From NCBI GenBank assembly GCA_021813725.1, contig JAKAJN010000008.1:1-46019 (forward strand): a stretch of DNA of 46,019 nucleotides. Reading direction: 5' to 3'. The notes beneath the pieces are model-generated. The model was given only the letters and a program-made list of their open reading frames with translations. It had not been told where the DNA came from and did no database searches. Both the position numbers and the translations under genes were made by a program. Numbering within the stretch: position 1 is the stretch's first letter; every line of letters starts with the position of its first letter. The stretch comes from a bacterium (GTDB lineage: Bacteria; Gemmatimonadota; Gemmatimonadetes; Gemmatimonadales; Gemmatimonadaceae). This document shows, piece after piece, positions 1 through 8,800 of the stretch.

Positions 1-1
1 G

Positions 2-385
2 GGCGGGGCGCGTCGCCGGCCGCCGCCGGCCGCTCCGCCGCTCGTGCGCGGCGAAGCGCCGACGCGCGTGTTCTTCTCCGCCGACACGCCGGGCGTGGAC
101 GGACAATTCATCTTCGAACCGCTCTCAAGCGACCTCTCGTACACCGTTCGCTTGACGCCGGCGGCCCGCCGCGGCATCAGTGCCGTCGTCCTCCGACGCA
201 CCGACGCGACCGGCTCGCGCGTGATGCGGCGCGTGCTCGGCCCCGGCATGGCTGAAGCCGGCGGCTGGGTGCGCCTGCTCGGACTTGACCTCGTCGCGTT
301 CCACGCCGGCGGCATCACGATGGCGGTGTTCGGCAACGATTCCGCCAAGCCCGTGGCGGAAGTCCCGGTGCGTCCGCCGCGTTGA
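2..385 (+). CDS. C-terminal part of an unrecognised protein, 5' cut by window edge
   Basis: The reading frame is open from the first bases of the window to a TGA at 383-385, giving 127 visible residues. The gene therefore very probably starts upstream; the GTG at 44 is only an internal possibility. The first visible residues are Arg/Pro/Ala-rich and look like a linker. The rest is a compact mix of short hydrophobic strands with no cysteine and no motif I recognise. Codon use matches the neighbours. It ends 59 bases before guaA on the same strand. I cannot assign a function; a β-rich C-terminal domain is only an impression. Confidence 0.55.
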   Translation, partial: GGARRRPPPAAPPLVRGEAPTRVFFSADTPGVDGQFIFEPLSSDLSYTVRLTPAARRGISAVVLRRTDATGSRVMRRVLGPGMAEAGGWVRLLGLDLVAFHAGGITMAVFGNDSAKPVAEVPVRPPR

Positions 386-408
386 CGCCGCCCGGTGCAC
401 CTGTTCGT

Positions 409-437
409 TTGTCGTGACGCCTCACCCTGACTCAAAT
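409..437 (+). promoter_or_regulatory. Candidate sigma-70-type promoter for guaA, possibly leaderless
   Basis: TTGTCG (409-414), a 17-base spacer, then TCAAAT (432-437). Each hexamer matches the consensus at four of six positions. Transcription would begin at about 444-445, which is the guaA ATG, and the bases before that ATG contain no Shine-Dalgarno sequence. This fits a leaderless mRNA. It is inferred from spacing and sequence only. Confidence 0.4.
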
Positions 438-444
438 CGCGCGC

Positions 445-2265
445 ATGGCACATGACGCAATCGCCGTCGTTGATTTCGGCGGCCAATACGCTCACTTGAT
501 TGCCACAAAGGTCCGTCGCCTCCACGTGCTGGCCGAAATCCGCCAGCCAGAGGACGACATCGAACGCTTCCGCGGCTACAAGGGCATCATTCTTTCGGGC
601 AGCCCGAGCTTGTCCGCGTTCGGCGAGGATTCGGCATACACTCGCGACATCTACGACCTCGACATTCCGATCCTCGGCTTCTGCTTCGGCCATCAGGAGA
701 TCGCGAAGCACTACGGCGGCACCGTGGTGCATGGCGCGCAGGAGTGGGGCGCGGCGGACCTGCACGTCGTCGGCGATTCGCCGCTCTTCCGCGGCCTCGC
801 GCCGGTCGAGCGCGTCTTCATGAGCCATTTTGACTCGGTCACGAGTGTCGGTCCGGAATTCGCCGAGGTCGGCTACACGTCGCTCGGTGCCGGCGGACCG
901 GCGCATCGCTACGCCGCCATCGCCTCGGAGTCGCTGCGGCGCTACGGCTTCCAGTTTCATCCGGAAGTGGATGACACCGTGCACGGCGATGCGATGATCG
1001 CCAATTTCGTGCGCGACATCTGCGGCTGCTCGCCGTCGTGGACGATGGAGCAGTACATCGGCGAGCAGATGGAGCGCGTCCGACGGCAGGTCGGCGACCA
1101 GTCGGTCTTCCTGCTCGCCTCCGGCGGTGTGGACTCCACGGTGGCGGCGCGCCTGCTGGGCGAGGCGCTCGGCGCCAACCGCCTGCACTTGCTGCACGTG
1201 GACAACGGGCTGATGCGCAAGGATGAGAGTCGCGAGGTGCTGGCGGCCTTCCGCGCGTTCGGCCTCGACCGCAATCTGCATTTCGTGGACGCCAGCGACG
1301 TCTTCCTGTCGGCGCTTGCCGGCGTCGTCGAGCCCGAGCAGAAGCGTCGGATCATCGGCCAGACGTTCGTGGACGTCTTCGAGCGCGAGGCGCGAGCGCT
1401 TGGCATCGAGCATCACCTGCTTGGGCAGGGGACCATCTACCCCGATACCATCGAGACGGGCGGCACCCGACGCGCCGACACCATCAAGACGCATCACAAT
1501 CGCGTCCCGATCATCGAGGAGATGCTGCGGCAGGGCAGGGTCGTCGAGCCACTCGCCGAGCTGTACAAGGTGGAGGTACGGGAACTGGGCGAGAAGATGG
1601 GCATTCCGGCCGACCTCATCTGGCGCCATCCGTTTCCGGGGCCGGGCCTTGGCGTGCGACTGCTCTGTTCGTCCGGCGCCGAGTTCCGGGACGGGATGGA
1701 GCAGATCGAACCGGCCGTCCAGGCGATTGCGGCGCGTCACGGGCTGGAGGCACTGGCCCTGCCGATCAAGTCGGTGGGCGTGAAGGCCGACCTCCGCTCG
1801 TACGAACATCCGGTGTTGCTCGGCGGCCCGTTGGAATGGACGCCGCTGCTCGAGGCGGCGGGGCAGCTGTTCAAGCAGGCGCCCGGCATCAATCGCGCCA
1901 TCTGGAATCTCGGGCCCACATTTCCGCGCCGCGTGCGCCCGCTTGCCGCGGCGGTCACGCGCGAACGCCTTGATCTGCTTCGCGAGGCCGACCATCTGGT
2001 GATGGAGGGGCTGCGGCGCCATGGCCTGTACGGCGACATCTGGCAGTGCCCGACCGTGCTCGTGCCGCTCGAAGTGGACGGGATGGGGCGCGAGTTTGTG
2101 ATTGTGCGGCCGATTCACTCCGAGCGGGCGATGACCGCCATTCCGGCGCCGCTTCCTGCGGCGTTGCGCGCCGAACTCGCCTTGCAGATCCTGGCCCTGC
2201 CGGGCGTGAGTGGCCTCGCGCTGGACGTCACCTCGAAGCCACCCGGTACCATCGAGTGGGAGTAG
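445..2265 (+). CDS. guaA: GMP synthase (glutamine-hydrolysing), long eukaryote-like form
   Basis: Makes GMP from XMP, ATP and glutamine, the last step of guanine nucleotide synthesis in the cytoplasm. The N-terminal class I glutamine amidotransferase domain has nucleophile Cys80 in GFCFGHQ and the His172/Glu174 pair in FHPE. The ATP-pyrophosphatase domain has the P-loop SGGVDS at 226-231. The conserved PFPGPGL lies near residue 397, and the protein ends in SKPPGTIEWE, the family's C-terminal signature. At 606 residues it is about 80 longer than the usual bacterial enzyme (about 525). The extra sequence follows PFPGPGL and contains LPIKSVGV...RSY, which I recognise from the larger eukaryotic enzyme. 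The ATG at 445 has no Shine-Dalgarno, but the next residues are the expected domain start. It converges with the next gene, with two bases between the stops. Confidence 0.95.
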   Translation: MAHDAIAVVDFGGQYAHLIATKVRRLHVLAEIRQPEDDIERFRGYKGIILSGSPSLSAFGEDSAYTRDIYDLDIPILGFCFGHQEIAKHYGGTVVHGAQEWGAADLHVVGDSPLFRGLAPVERVFMSHFDSVTSVGPEFAEVGYTSLGAGGPAHRYAAIASESLRRYGFQFHPEVDDTVHGDAMIANFVRDICGCSPSWTMEQYIGEQMERVRRQVGDQSVFLLASGGVDSTVAARLLGEALGANRLHLLHVDNGLMRKDESREVLAAFRAFGLDRNLHFVDASDVFLSALAGVVEPEQKRRIIGQTFVDVFEREARALGIEHHLLGQGTIYPDTIETGGTRRADTIKTHHNRVPIIEEMLRQGRVVEPLAELYKVEVRELGEKMGIPADLIWRHPFPGPGLGVRLLCSSGAEFRDGMEQIEPAVQAIAARHGLEALALPIKSVGVKADLRSYEHPVLLGGPLEWTPLLEAAGQLFKQAPGINRAIWNLGPTFPRRVRPLAAAVTRERLDLLREADHLVMEGLRRHGLYGDIWQCPTVLVPLEVDGMGREFVIVRPIHSERAMTAIPAPLPAALRAELALQILALPGVSGLALDVTSKPPGTIEWE

Positions 2266-2267
2266 CG

Positions 2268-2678
2268 CTACCGGAACGTCGGTTCGTCGGTGCCGTAGTC
2301 GCCCGGTCGATGCGGCTGCGCGGTGAGGTCGATGGCGAGAAAGGCGAGTCTCGTGACGGGATACAGCGCCACGGGAACGGCGATCATCAGGCCGGCCGCG
2401 CTCCACTGCATCAGCGTCCACGACGGGTCGGGCCAACTCGCGACCAGCAGCACGACCCAGAGCGTGGCCGCAACCAGCTCCGACGCGGCCAGACTGATCA
2501 CGTAGCCGCCGAGGAAGTGGTCCGGCTCGCCGCGATCGGGACGCAGCCCGCACGCGGGACATCGCGTTGCGAGATGCAGCCAGCCGGCGACCACTCCGCG
2601 TTCACCGCAGGCGGGACAGCGCAGGCGTACGGCGCGCGACAGACGCGTGGAGAGCGTCACCGGGCTGGCGGACGACAT
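2268..2678 (-). CDS. DUF983-type zinc-ribbon membrane protein
   Basis: A 136-residue protein with two CPACG knuckles (Cys21/Cys24 and Cys40/Cys43) that should form a small zinc ribbon. Two hydrophobic segments follow, at about 55-78 and 88-112, and would span the inner membrane. This layout is typical of DUF983 proteins, whose role is unknown; in some bacteria they lie near cytochrome oxidase genes. I chose the ATG at 2678 because it places the ribbon near the N terminus as in the family. The frame stays open to 2768, but that extension would overlap the divergent neighbour. The gene is convergent with guaA and divergent from the HPt gene 74 bases away. The family call is by recognition. Confidence 0.7.
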   Translation of the reverse strand: MSSASPVTLSTRLSRAVRLRCPACGERGVVAGWLHLATRCPACGLRPDRGEPDHFLGGYVISLAASELVAATLWVVLLVASWPDPSWTLMQWSAAGLMIAVPVALYPVTRLAFLAIDLTAQPHRPGDYGTDEPTFR

Positions 2679-2752
2679 GGCATGCAAGATAAGGTTACGC
2701 GGACTGCCGCGCGCAGGCGCGCAACGCACCCAATCCACCGGACCCCGAGAGA

Positions 2753-3109
2753 ATGAACGTTCCGTCACCCGTTGCCGAAGACGACTTCAACGCCCTGCTC
2801 GAGCTCCTGGACAAGGACACGATGCGTGACGTGGTGGGGATCTTCATCGCCTCGGCCCCGGAGCGGCTGGCGACAGCGCGGCGCGGACTGGCGGCGGGCG
2901 ATGGCACCATCGCGGCGACCGCTTTCCACGCGATGCGCTCCGGATGCGGACAGCTCGGCGCGCGGCGACTTGAGGAGATGTGTGCCACCGGGGAACGGCT
3001 CTCGCGCCACGGCGATCTCGCGGGCGCCAGCGAACGATTGGCCGCGGCGGAGGAGGAGTTCGAGCACTGCCGCACCTGGTTCAGGACGAACGGCTGGCTC
3101 AACGCCTAG
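2753..3109 (+). CDS. Stand-alone histidine phosphotransfer (HPt) domain protein
   Basis: A 118-residue, probably all-helical protein. The segment FHAMRSGCGQLGA has the HPt layout (His, two residues, basic residue, then small residues before LGA), with His59 as the predicted phosphoacceptor. HPt proteins relay phosphate between response-regulator receiver domains in multistep phosphorelays. No kinase or response regulator is nearby, so the partners are unknown. The ATG at 2753 follows a purine-rich GAGAGA. Divergent to it is the DUF983 gene; icd lies 122 bases downstream behind its own promoter. The RSG in place of the commoner KGS after the histidine is a mild deviation. Confidence 0.7.
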   Translation: MNVPSPVAEDDFNALLELLDKDTMRDVVGIFIASAPERLATARRGLAAGDGTIAATAFHAMRSGCGQLGARRLEEMCATGERLSRHGDLAGASERLAAAEEEFEHCRTWFRTNGWLNA

Positions 3110-3175
3110 AATCCGCACGCGCGTCGTCGCGTCGATCGGTCATGGCCAGTCAAAGCGCGTGTCGGGCGACTCGCC

Positions 3176-3204
3176 TTGCTCCACTCGCAGGCGGTTCCTA
3201 GTTT
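3176..3204 (+). promoter_or_regulatory. Candidate sigma-70-type promoter for icd
   Basis: TTGCTC (3176-3181), a 17-base spacer and TAGTTT (3199-3204). Predicted start is near 3211, giving a leader of about 20 bases before the icd ATG at 3232. No strong Shine-Dalgarno is seen in that leader. It may drive icd, pepA and the following receptor gene. Confidence 0.45.
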
Positions 3205-3231
3205 CCCAACACACCTTTACCACCCAGAAAA

Positions 3232-4482
3232 ATGGCGACGTACAAGTACTCTACAGTGCCCGCCGGCGGCGAGCGCGTGCAGACCAAGGGCGGCGAGTTC
3301 CTCGTCCCCGATCAGCCCATCATTCCATTCATTGAAGGCGACGGCACCGGCCCGGACATCTGGAAGGCGTCCGTGCGCGTCTTCGACGCGGCCGTGGCGA
3401 TCGCGTACAAGGGCAAGCGAAAGATCCACTGGATGGAGATTCTTGCCGGCGAGAAGGCATTCAACGCCACGGGCGAGTGGATGCCGGCCGAAACGCTCGA
3501 AGCCGTCAAGGAATTCAAGATTGCCATCAAGGGGCCGCTCACCACGCCCGTCGGCGGCGGCATTCGCTCGCTCAACGTGGCGTTGCGTCAGGAGCTCGAC
3601 CTCTACGCCTGCGTCCGCCCGGTGCGGTACTTCCAGGGCGTTGGCGCGCCGGTGAAGGAGCCGGGCAAGGTCAACATTGTCATCTTCCGCGAGAACATCG
3701 AGGACGTGTACTCCGGCATCGAGTTCAAGGCCGGCACGCCCGAAGCCGACAAGCTGCGCGAGTTCATCGTCAAGGAGTTCGGCAAGAAGATTCGTGAGGG
3801 CTCGTCCATCGGCATCAAGCCGATGTCCGCCTTCGGATCCAAGCGCCTGATCGAACGCGCCATCCGCTACGCCCTCAAGCACAACCGTCCCAAGGTGACG
3901 ATGATGCACAAGGGCAACATCATGAAGTTCACCGAAGGCGGGTTCCGCGATTGGGGCTACGAACTCGCCAAGGAGAAGTTTCCGACGCAGGTCGTCACCG
4001 AGTCGGATCTGGGGCAGGCCGGCGGGGCGGCGCGCGCCGATGCCGTGCTGCTCAATGACCGGATCGCCGACTCGATGTTCCAGCAGATCCTGCTGCGCCC
4101 CGACGAGTATTCGGTGGTCGCGACGCCCAATCTCAACGGCGATTACATCTCCGACGCGCTGGCGGCCGAGGTTGGTGGGCTTGGCATCGCGCCGGGCGGG
4201 AACATCGGCGACGAGGCCGCGGTATTCGAGGCGACGCACGGCACGGCTCCCAAGTACGCGGGGCTGAACAAGATCAACCCCGGCTCCGTCATTCTCTCCG
4301 GGGTGATGATGCTCGAGACGATGGGCTGGCAGGAAGCCTCCGACCTCATCATGCACGGGATGGAAATCGCCATCGGCAACAAGACGGTCACGTACGACCT
4401 CGCGCGGCAGATGCCTGGCGCCACCGAGGTGTCCACGTCGGGCTTTGGCGATGCCATCATCGCCGGGATGAAGGGGGCGTAA
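3232..4482 (+). CDS. icd: Isocitrate dehydrogenase, NADP-type
   Basis: Oxidatively decarboxylates isocitrate to 2-oxoglutarate in the TCA cycle. Its 416 residues are the normal length of the E. coli-type homodimeric enzyme. [11 protein letters not shown] starts near residue 34. The substrate loop [17 protein letters not shown] places a serine at 113, the number of the phosphorylatable serine in E. coli; whether an AceK kinase exists here cannot be seen. Downstream are [12 protein letters not shown] and NPGSVILSG, the usual nucleotide-binding and active-site regions. The next gene, pepA, starts immediately after the stop codon (TAA then ATG). The mdh and sdh genes of the same cycle lie 20 kb further on. 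Confidence 0.96.
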   Translation: MATYKYSTVPAGGERVQTKGGEFLVPDQPIIPFIEGDGTGPDIWKASVRVFDAAVAIAYKGKRKIHWMEILAGEKAFNATGEWMPAETLEAVKEFKIAIKGPLTTPVGGGIRSLNVALRQELDLYACVRPVRYFQGVGAPVKEPGKVNIVIFRENIEDVYSGIEFKAGTPEADKLREFIVKEFGKKIREGSSIGIKPMSAFGSKRLIERAIRYALKHNRPKVTMMHKGNIMKFTEGGFRDWGYELAKEKFPTQVVTESDLGQAGGAARADAVLLNDRIADSMFQQILLRPDEYSVVATPNLNGDYISDALAAEVGGLGIAPGGNIGDEAAVFEATHGTAPKYAGLNKINPGSVILSGVMMLETMGWQEASDLIMHGMEIAIGNKTVTYDLARQMPGATEVSTSGFGDAIIAGMKGA

Positions 4483-5964
4483 ATGTCCATCGCGCTCTCC
4501 GTACGCGGCGGTGATCCGGGCCGCATCGCCACGCCGCTCATCGCCGTGGCGCTGCCGACCGGGGGCGCCTTCCCGCGGGCGCTCACCGCGCTCGACGCCG
4601 CGTACGGCGGCGTGATCTCGAAGGCCGTGAAGAACGGCGATTTCAAGGGAGCGAAGGATGAGTCGCTCCTTCTCGTCGGACACGGACGCGGGCCGGCGCG
4701 CGTCCTGCTCCTGGGCCTCGGCGACGGTAGCGACGCGTATGCCTCCGTGATGCGCGCCGCGACGCTCGCGGGTCGCAAGGGGAACGCGCTCGGCGTCCGC
4801 CGGATGGCGTTCTGGGCCGAGCGGCTCGCGGGAGACGCCGTCGAGGCGGCCGCGTTCGGGCTGTCGCGCGGCTCGTGGGACTTCACCGACTACAAAACGC
4901 AACCGGCGGCCAAGGATCGGCCGAAGCCGCTGACCGAGGCGGTGGTGATCAGCAGCGACGTGCGCGGCTCGCGCGGCGCGTTTGTCGCCGGTGTCGCCAT
5001 CGGCGAGGGCCAGCGCCTCACGCGTCGGCTGCAGCAGCTGCCCGGCAACGTCTGCACGCCGGAGTATCTGGCGCGCACGGCGCGCGATATCGCCAAGCGG
5101 CATCGGCTGCGCGCGCAGGTCTTCGGTCGCCGCGACCTGAAGCGGATGAAGATGGAGTCATTCCTCGCGGTTGCCGCCGGCACGCCGCAGGACCCCAAGC
5201 TCATCGTGCTCGAGTACCGTGGTGGCCGCCGCGGCGACGCCCCTGTGGCCCTGGTCGGCAAGGGGCTGTGTTTCGATTCCGGCGGCATCTCCATCAAGCC
5301 CGCGCAGGGAATGGAGATGATGAAGTACGACATGTCGGGAGCGGCCGGCGTGCTGGGGGCGATCGAGGCGATCGCGCGCATGAAACTGCGGGTGAATGTC
5401 GTCGGACTCATCGGCAGCACCACGAACATGCCGTCCGGCACGTCCATGAACCCGGGTGACGTGGTGACGGCCTCGAACGGCAAGACAATCGAGATCCTCA
5501 ACACCGACGCCGAAGGGCGCCTCGTGCTCGCGGACGTGCTGGCGTACAGCGCGCGCTTCAAGCCGGCGGCCATCATTGACGCCGCGACGCTCACCGGTGC
5601 CTGCGTCATCGCCCTCGGCAACAGCGCGACCGGCGTGATGACCAACGACGAGCGCCTGCAGGACGAAGTGCTCGCGGCGGCGAGGCGAGGAGGCGAGCCC
5701 GGATGGCCGCTGCCGATGTGGGACGACTACCGCGAAATGATCAAGGGCGACATCGCCGACATCAAGAACATCGGCGGACGCGGCGCGGGGACGATCACCG
5801 CCGCACTCTTCCTCCGCGAGTTCGTTCCCACCGGGACTCCCTGGGTGCACCTGGACATCGCCGGCACGGCCTATTCCGAGTCGGACCTCACGGTAATCCC
5901 CAAGGGACCGACCGGCGTGCCGGTGCGCACCTTCGTCGAGTTCGTGCGGGGGAGGGCTCGCTGA
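4483..5964 (+). CDS. pepA: Leucyl (cytosol) aminopeptidase, M17 family
   Basis: A dizinc exopeptidase that removes N-terminal residues from peptides in the cytoplasm; some homologues also bind DNA. It has 493 residues, a normal length. The family signature NTDAEGRL is at residues 340-347, preceded by the metal and catalytic region VGKGLCFDSGG with KYDMSGAAG downstream. The N-terminal third is the more variable macrodomain-like part. The ATG follows the icd stop directly, so the two are surely co-transcribed, and translational coupling would explain the poor ribosome-binding site. The TonB-plug gene starts six bases after the pepA stop. Confidence 0.94.
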   Translation: MSIALSVRGGDPGRIATPLIAVALPTGGAFPRALTALDAAYGGVISKAVKNGDFKGAKDESLLLVGHGRGPARVLLLGLGDGSDAYASVMRAATLAGRKGNALGVRRMAFWAERLAGDAVEAAAFGLSRGSWDFTDYKTQPAAKDRPKPLTEAVVISSDVRGSRGAFVAGVAIGEGQRLTRRLQQLPGNVCTPEYLARTARDIAKRHRLRAQVFGRRDLKRMKMESFLAVAAGTPQDPKLIVLEYRGGRRGDAPVALVGKGLCFDSGGISIKPAQGMEMMKYDMSGAAGVLGAIEAIARMKLRVNVVGLIGSTTNMPSGTSMNPGDVVTASNGKTIEILNTDAEGRLVLADVLAYSARFKPAAIIDAATLTGACVIALGNSATGVMTNDERLQDEVLAAARRGGEPGWPLPMWDDYREMIKGDIADIKNIGGRGAGTITAALFLREFVPTGTPWVHLDIAGTAYSESDLTVIPKGPTGVPVRTFVEFVRGRAR

Positions 5965-5969
5965 ATCTC

Positions 5970-7862
5970 GTGGCACCTTCCGTCGGCCAACGCCTGAAGG
6001 GCCGCCTCGTGGCGGCCCTCCTGCTGTGGGGGGGCGGATCGCTCGGCGCGCAGCAGCCGGTGCCGCCGAAGGACAGCGTGAAGGCCGACACGGCCACGGG
6101 GCGCGCGCCGGCTGCCGATTCGGCGAAAGCCGACTCGGTGCGGCGGCGAATCGCAGCCCGCGATTCCATCAAGGCCGATTCCATCAAGGCGCCCCTCGCG
6201 CGCGCCGAACTTCCCGTCGAGCAGGGAGGGCGATGGCACTGGTCGGGCGAGTCGCTGCGCGCCGCCGGCGCCTTGACGCTCGCCGATCTGCTGGCGCAGA
6301 TCCCGGGCGCGACTGGATTTCGCGCCAACTGGATTCCCGCCGCACAGTTCGTGTCGTGGAACGGCGACGCGGGCCGGGTGCGCGTCTTCCTCGATGGCGT
6401 CGAGCAGGACGCCATCAACCCGCGCAACGGGGAGGTGCTCGACCTCGGCGTGTTGCCGCTCTGGCAGCTCGAGGAGGTAAGCGTCGAGCGCGGACCGGGT
6501 GAACTGCGCGTGCACCTGCGGACGTGGCGCGTGGAGCGCACCACCCCGTACACGCGCACCGACATCACCACCGGGAGCGAGAACACCAACCTGTATCGCG
6601 GCTACTTCGGCAAGCGCCTCAGAAACGGTGCGGCCATTCAGGTGGCCGCCCAGCAGTACAACACCACGTCGCCACGACTCGTCGCGGGCGACGGCTCGTC
6701 GCTGCAGGTCTTCGGCCGACTCGGCTGGGCGTGGAAGCACCTCAGCGTCGACGGGGCGTGGAACCGCGTGGGGCTTGATCGCGCCGCCAGCATTCGCTGG
6801 CCGCTGGCAACCGCCAAGACCTACGCCAACGGGTCGCCGGCGTTCAAAGGCGCGCTCGGGTCGGCGTACGCGCGCGTCGCGTGGGGCGACCCCGATGCGC
6901 GCGGCAAGCCCTGGATGCAGTTCATCGCCGCCACGCAAATGATGAGCGAGAACAGCAAGGTCTCGGCGACAACGACGCAGACGATTCCCGGTTCTGCCCC
7001 CAAGGACACGGTGGACAGCGCGTCGTCGCGCGCCCAATACGTGCTCGCCGCTGGTGCGTCGCGGTGGGGCGTACGCGGCAGCGTCACCGGGCGCCTGCGC
7101 GCGGGGAACGGGCGCACCGACTTCTCCCCCTCGATCCGCCTCGGGTATGACTGGCGCTTCGTTTCGCTCGCGGCGTTTGCGGAGACCCGTGGCGCCGACT
7201 CGACGCGGCGCGTGGACCTTTCGGCCCGCGTGGCACCGTGGCGCTGGATCGATTTCGCTGGCGCGATCAGCCGATATGATCCGGCGTCAGCGGCAACGCG
7301 CGGCCCCGCGTTCACCGCGTCGCGACTGGAGGCCTCCACCACCTGGCTCGGCGTCACGCTGACGGGGGGCCTGCTCTCGCGTGACGTCACCACGCTCGCC
7401 GCGCCCATCGCACTCGACAGCGGCCTGGTCCGCGTCGGCACGGGGGCGGTGAAGGGCGTCGTGTTCGGCGGCCGCGGCCGGCTGTACAAGAACCTGCAGT
7501 TCGACATCAACGGTGTGCGCTGGGAGAGCGCCGGCGCGTATCGGCCGCAGATGGAAGTGCACAGCGCGCTGCTCGTCAGCACGGCGTGGCTCAGCCGGTT
7601 TCCGCGCGACAACTTCCATATCCTTGCGATGGGCACCTACAACCATCGCACGCCGATGTTCTTCCCGACGACCGCCGGCCAAGTCGGCGAGCAGACAGGG
7701 CCCACCGACATCATTGGCGCCCGGCTCGAAATCCGCATCGAGAGCGGGACGGTCTTCTTCCAGGCAGAAAACACGGTCGGCAAACCCTACGAAACGGCCC
7801 CCGGCTACCTGATGCCACGCCGACTTCAGTACTACGGGTTGCGGTGGAACTTCTGGAACTAG
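5970..7862 (+). CDS. TonB-dependent receptor plug-domain outer-membrane protein
   Basis: A predicted outer-membrane protein of 630 residues from the GTG at 5970. The start follows GGAGGG at 5951 and puts a signal peptide first (basic residues, then LVAALLLWGGG, cleavage near LGAQQ). A charged segment rich in DSxKADS units (about residues 35-75) follows. Next is a plug-like domain with LADLLAQIPG, RVRVFLDGV and LWQLEEVSVERGPG, the usual plug ending. The remaining 450 residues alternate like β-strands and end in GLRWNFWN. At this length it is small for a full 22-strand TonB receptor, and I see no TonB box. The ligand is unknown. The frame is open further upstream inside pepA, but that part is only pepA read in another frame. 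It is probably in the icd-pepA transcript. Confidence 0.72.
   Translation: MAPSVGQRLKGRLVAALLLWGGGSLGAQQPVPPKDSVKADTATGRAPAADSAKADSVRRRIAARDSIKADSIKAPLARAELPVEQGGRWHWSGESLRAAGALTLADLLAQIPGATGFRANWIPAAQFVSWNGDAGRVRVFLDGVEQDAINPRNGEVLDLGVLPLWQLEEVSVERGPGELRVHLRTWRVERTTPYTRTDITTGSENTNLYRGYFGKRLRNGAAIQVAAQQYNTTSPRLVAGDGSSLQVFGRLGWAWKHLSVDGAWNRVGLDRAASIRWPLATAKTYANGSPAFKGALGSAYARVAWGDPDARGKPWMQFIAATQMMSENSKVSATTTQTIPGSAPKDTVDSASSRAQYVLAAGASRWGVRGSVTGRLRAGNGRTDFSPSIRLGYDWRFVSLAAFAETRGADSTRRVDLSARVAPWRWIDFAGAISRYDPASAATRGPAFTASRLEASTTWLGVTLTGGLLSRDVTTLAAPIALDSGLVRVGTGAVKGVVFGGRGRLYKNLQFDINGVRWESAGAYRPQMEVHSALLVSTAWLSRFPRDNFHILAMGTYNHRTPMFFPTTAGQVGEQTGPTDIIGARLEIRIESGTVFFQAENTVGKPYETAPGYLMPRRLQYYGLRWNFWN
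6162..6191. repeat. 15-base tandem duplication in the receptor's N-terminal linker
   Basis: GATTCCATCAAGGCC at 6162-6176 is repeated at 6177-6191 with only the last base changed. It encodes two DSIKA units of the DSxKADS-rich linker after the signal peptide. Related but diverged units lie just upstream (SVKADT, SAKADS). Confidence 0.85.
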
Positions 7863-7880
7863 GCACGTTGCAGGGTGACC

Positions 7881-7909
7881 TTGCCAAAGCCACTGATTTT
7901 CAATAACTT
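7881..7909 (+). promoter_or_regulatory. Candidate sigma-70-type promoter for the yicC-comF gene run
   Basis: TTGCCA (7881-7886), exactly 17 bases, then TAACTT (7904-7909). Predicted start is about 7916, only six bases before the yicC ATG at 7922, so the leader is nearly absent. It lies in the 59-base gap after the receptor gene and is the only clear promoter before a 10-kb run of touching genes. Confidence 0.55.
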
Positions 7910-7921
7910 ACCCGGTTCTAT

Positions 7922-8800
7922 ATGATTCGTTCGATGACCGGGTTCGGTGCGGCCGACGGCCTCGTGGGTTCCCTCCACGTCAGCCTCGAGTTGCGCACCG
8001 TCAACCATCGTTTCTTCAGCCCCAGTCTGAAGCTCCCCGCGGCGCTGAGCCGATGGGAGGGCGAGGTACGCGAGGCACTGCGCAAGCAGATCGCCCGCGG
8101 ACACGTCACGGTCTCGGCGCGCCTCGAGCGTGAAGTTGCACCGGGCGCAAGCATCGACGAGGTGAGATTCGCCGACTATGCGGCCCAGCTGAAGGCGTTG
8201 CGCGATGCCAACGGGCTCGGCGGCGAAGTCGACGTGGCCACCGTGCTGCGCCTTCCCGAGGTGGTGCGAATCGGGGTGGAAGATGAGGTGCCGGACGAGG
8301 GCGCTTCGGCACTCGTGGAAATCGTGGACCGCGCCATCGCGGCCCTCTCCGAGATGCGCGAACGTGAGGGAGCCCGGCTGGCGGCCGTCATCCAGGAGCG
8401 TCTCGCGCTCGTCGAGGCGGCCGTGTCGCGCATCGCCGCCCGCGCTCCGGAGCGCGTGATTGCCCAGCGTGATCGCCTGCTGGAGAATGTCGCCAAGCTC
8501 GCCAACGGGGTGGCGCTCGACGAGCAGCGCCTTGCGCAGGAAATCGCCATTCTCGCCGATCGGCTCGACGTTGGCGAGGAGATTGACCGCTTTCGCACGC
8601 ACATTGCGGCGTTCGGCGAGACGTTGCGCGACGGTCGGGGCGAGGCGGTGGGGAAGCGGCTTGGCTTCCTGCTGCAGGAGATGCTTCGCGAGGCCAACAC
8701 CACCGGCAGCAAGGCGAACGACGCCGACATTCAGCGCGACGTCATCGCCATCAAGGAGGAGTTGGAGCGCATTCGCGAGCAGGTGGAGAACATCGAATGA
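7922..8800 (+). CDS. yicC: YicC/YloC-family endoribonuclease
   Basis: A 292-residue cytoplasmic protein. It begins MIRSMTGFG, the diagnostic N terminus of the family, and ends with the conserved EANTTGSKANDADI region and a charged C-terminal helix. E. coli YicC and B. subtilis YloC have been described as RNA-cleaving enzymes linked to small-RNA turnover. A long central helical segment (ALVEIVDRAIAALSEMRE onward) would make the hexamer or clamp interface. Its stop overlaps the gmk start in ATGA, and yicC-gmk-rpoZ is a widely conserved order. It is the first gene of the long run. Confidence 0.92.
   Translation: MIRSMTGFGAADGLVGSLHVSLELRTVNHRFFSPSLKLPAALSRWEGEVREALRKQIARGHVTVSARLEREVAPGASIDEVRFADYAAQLKALRDANGLGGEVDVATVLRLPEVVRIGVEDEVPDEGASALVEIVDRAIAALSEMREREGARLAAVIQERLALVEAAVSRIAARAPERVIAQRDRLLENVAKLANGVALDEQRLAQEIAILADRLDVGEEIDRFRTHIAAFGETLRDGRGEAVGKRLGFLLQEMLREANTTGSKANDADIQRDVIAIKEELERIREQVENIE

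Noticed and set aside
3217-5103. A 628-codon open frame on the minus strand opposite icd and pepA
   Set aside because: Arg/His/Gly-rich with no family match, exactly opposite two clear genes. High GC at third codon positions commonly keeps the antisense frame open.
5703-5969. N-terminal extension of the TonB-plug protein into pepA
   Set aside because: The extension is pepA sequence in another frame. The GTG at 5970 gives a normal signal peptide.
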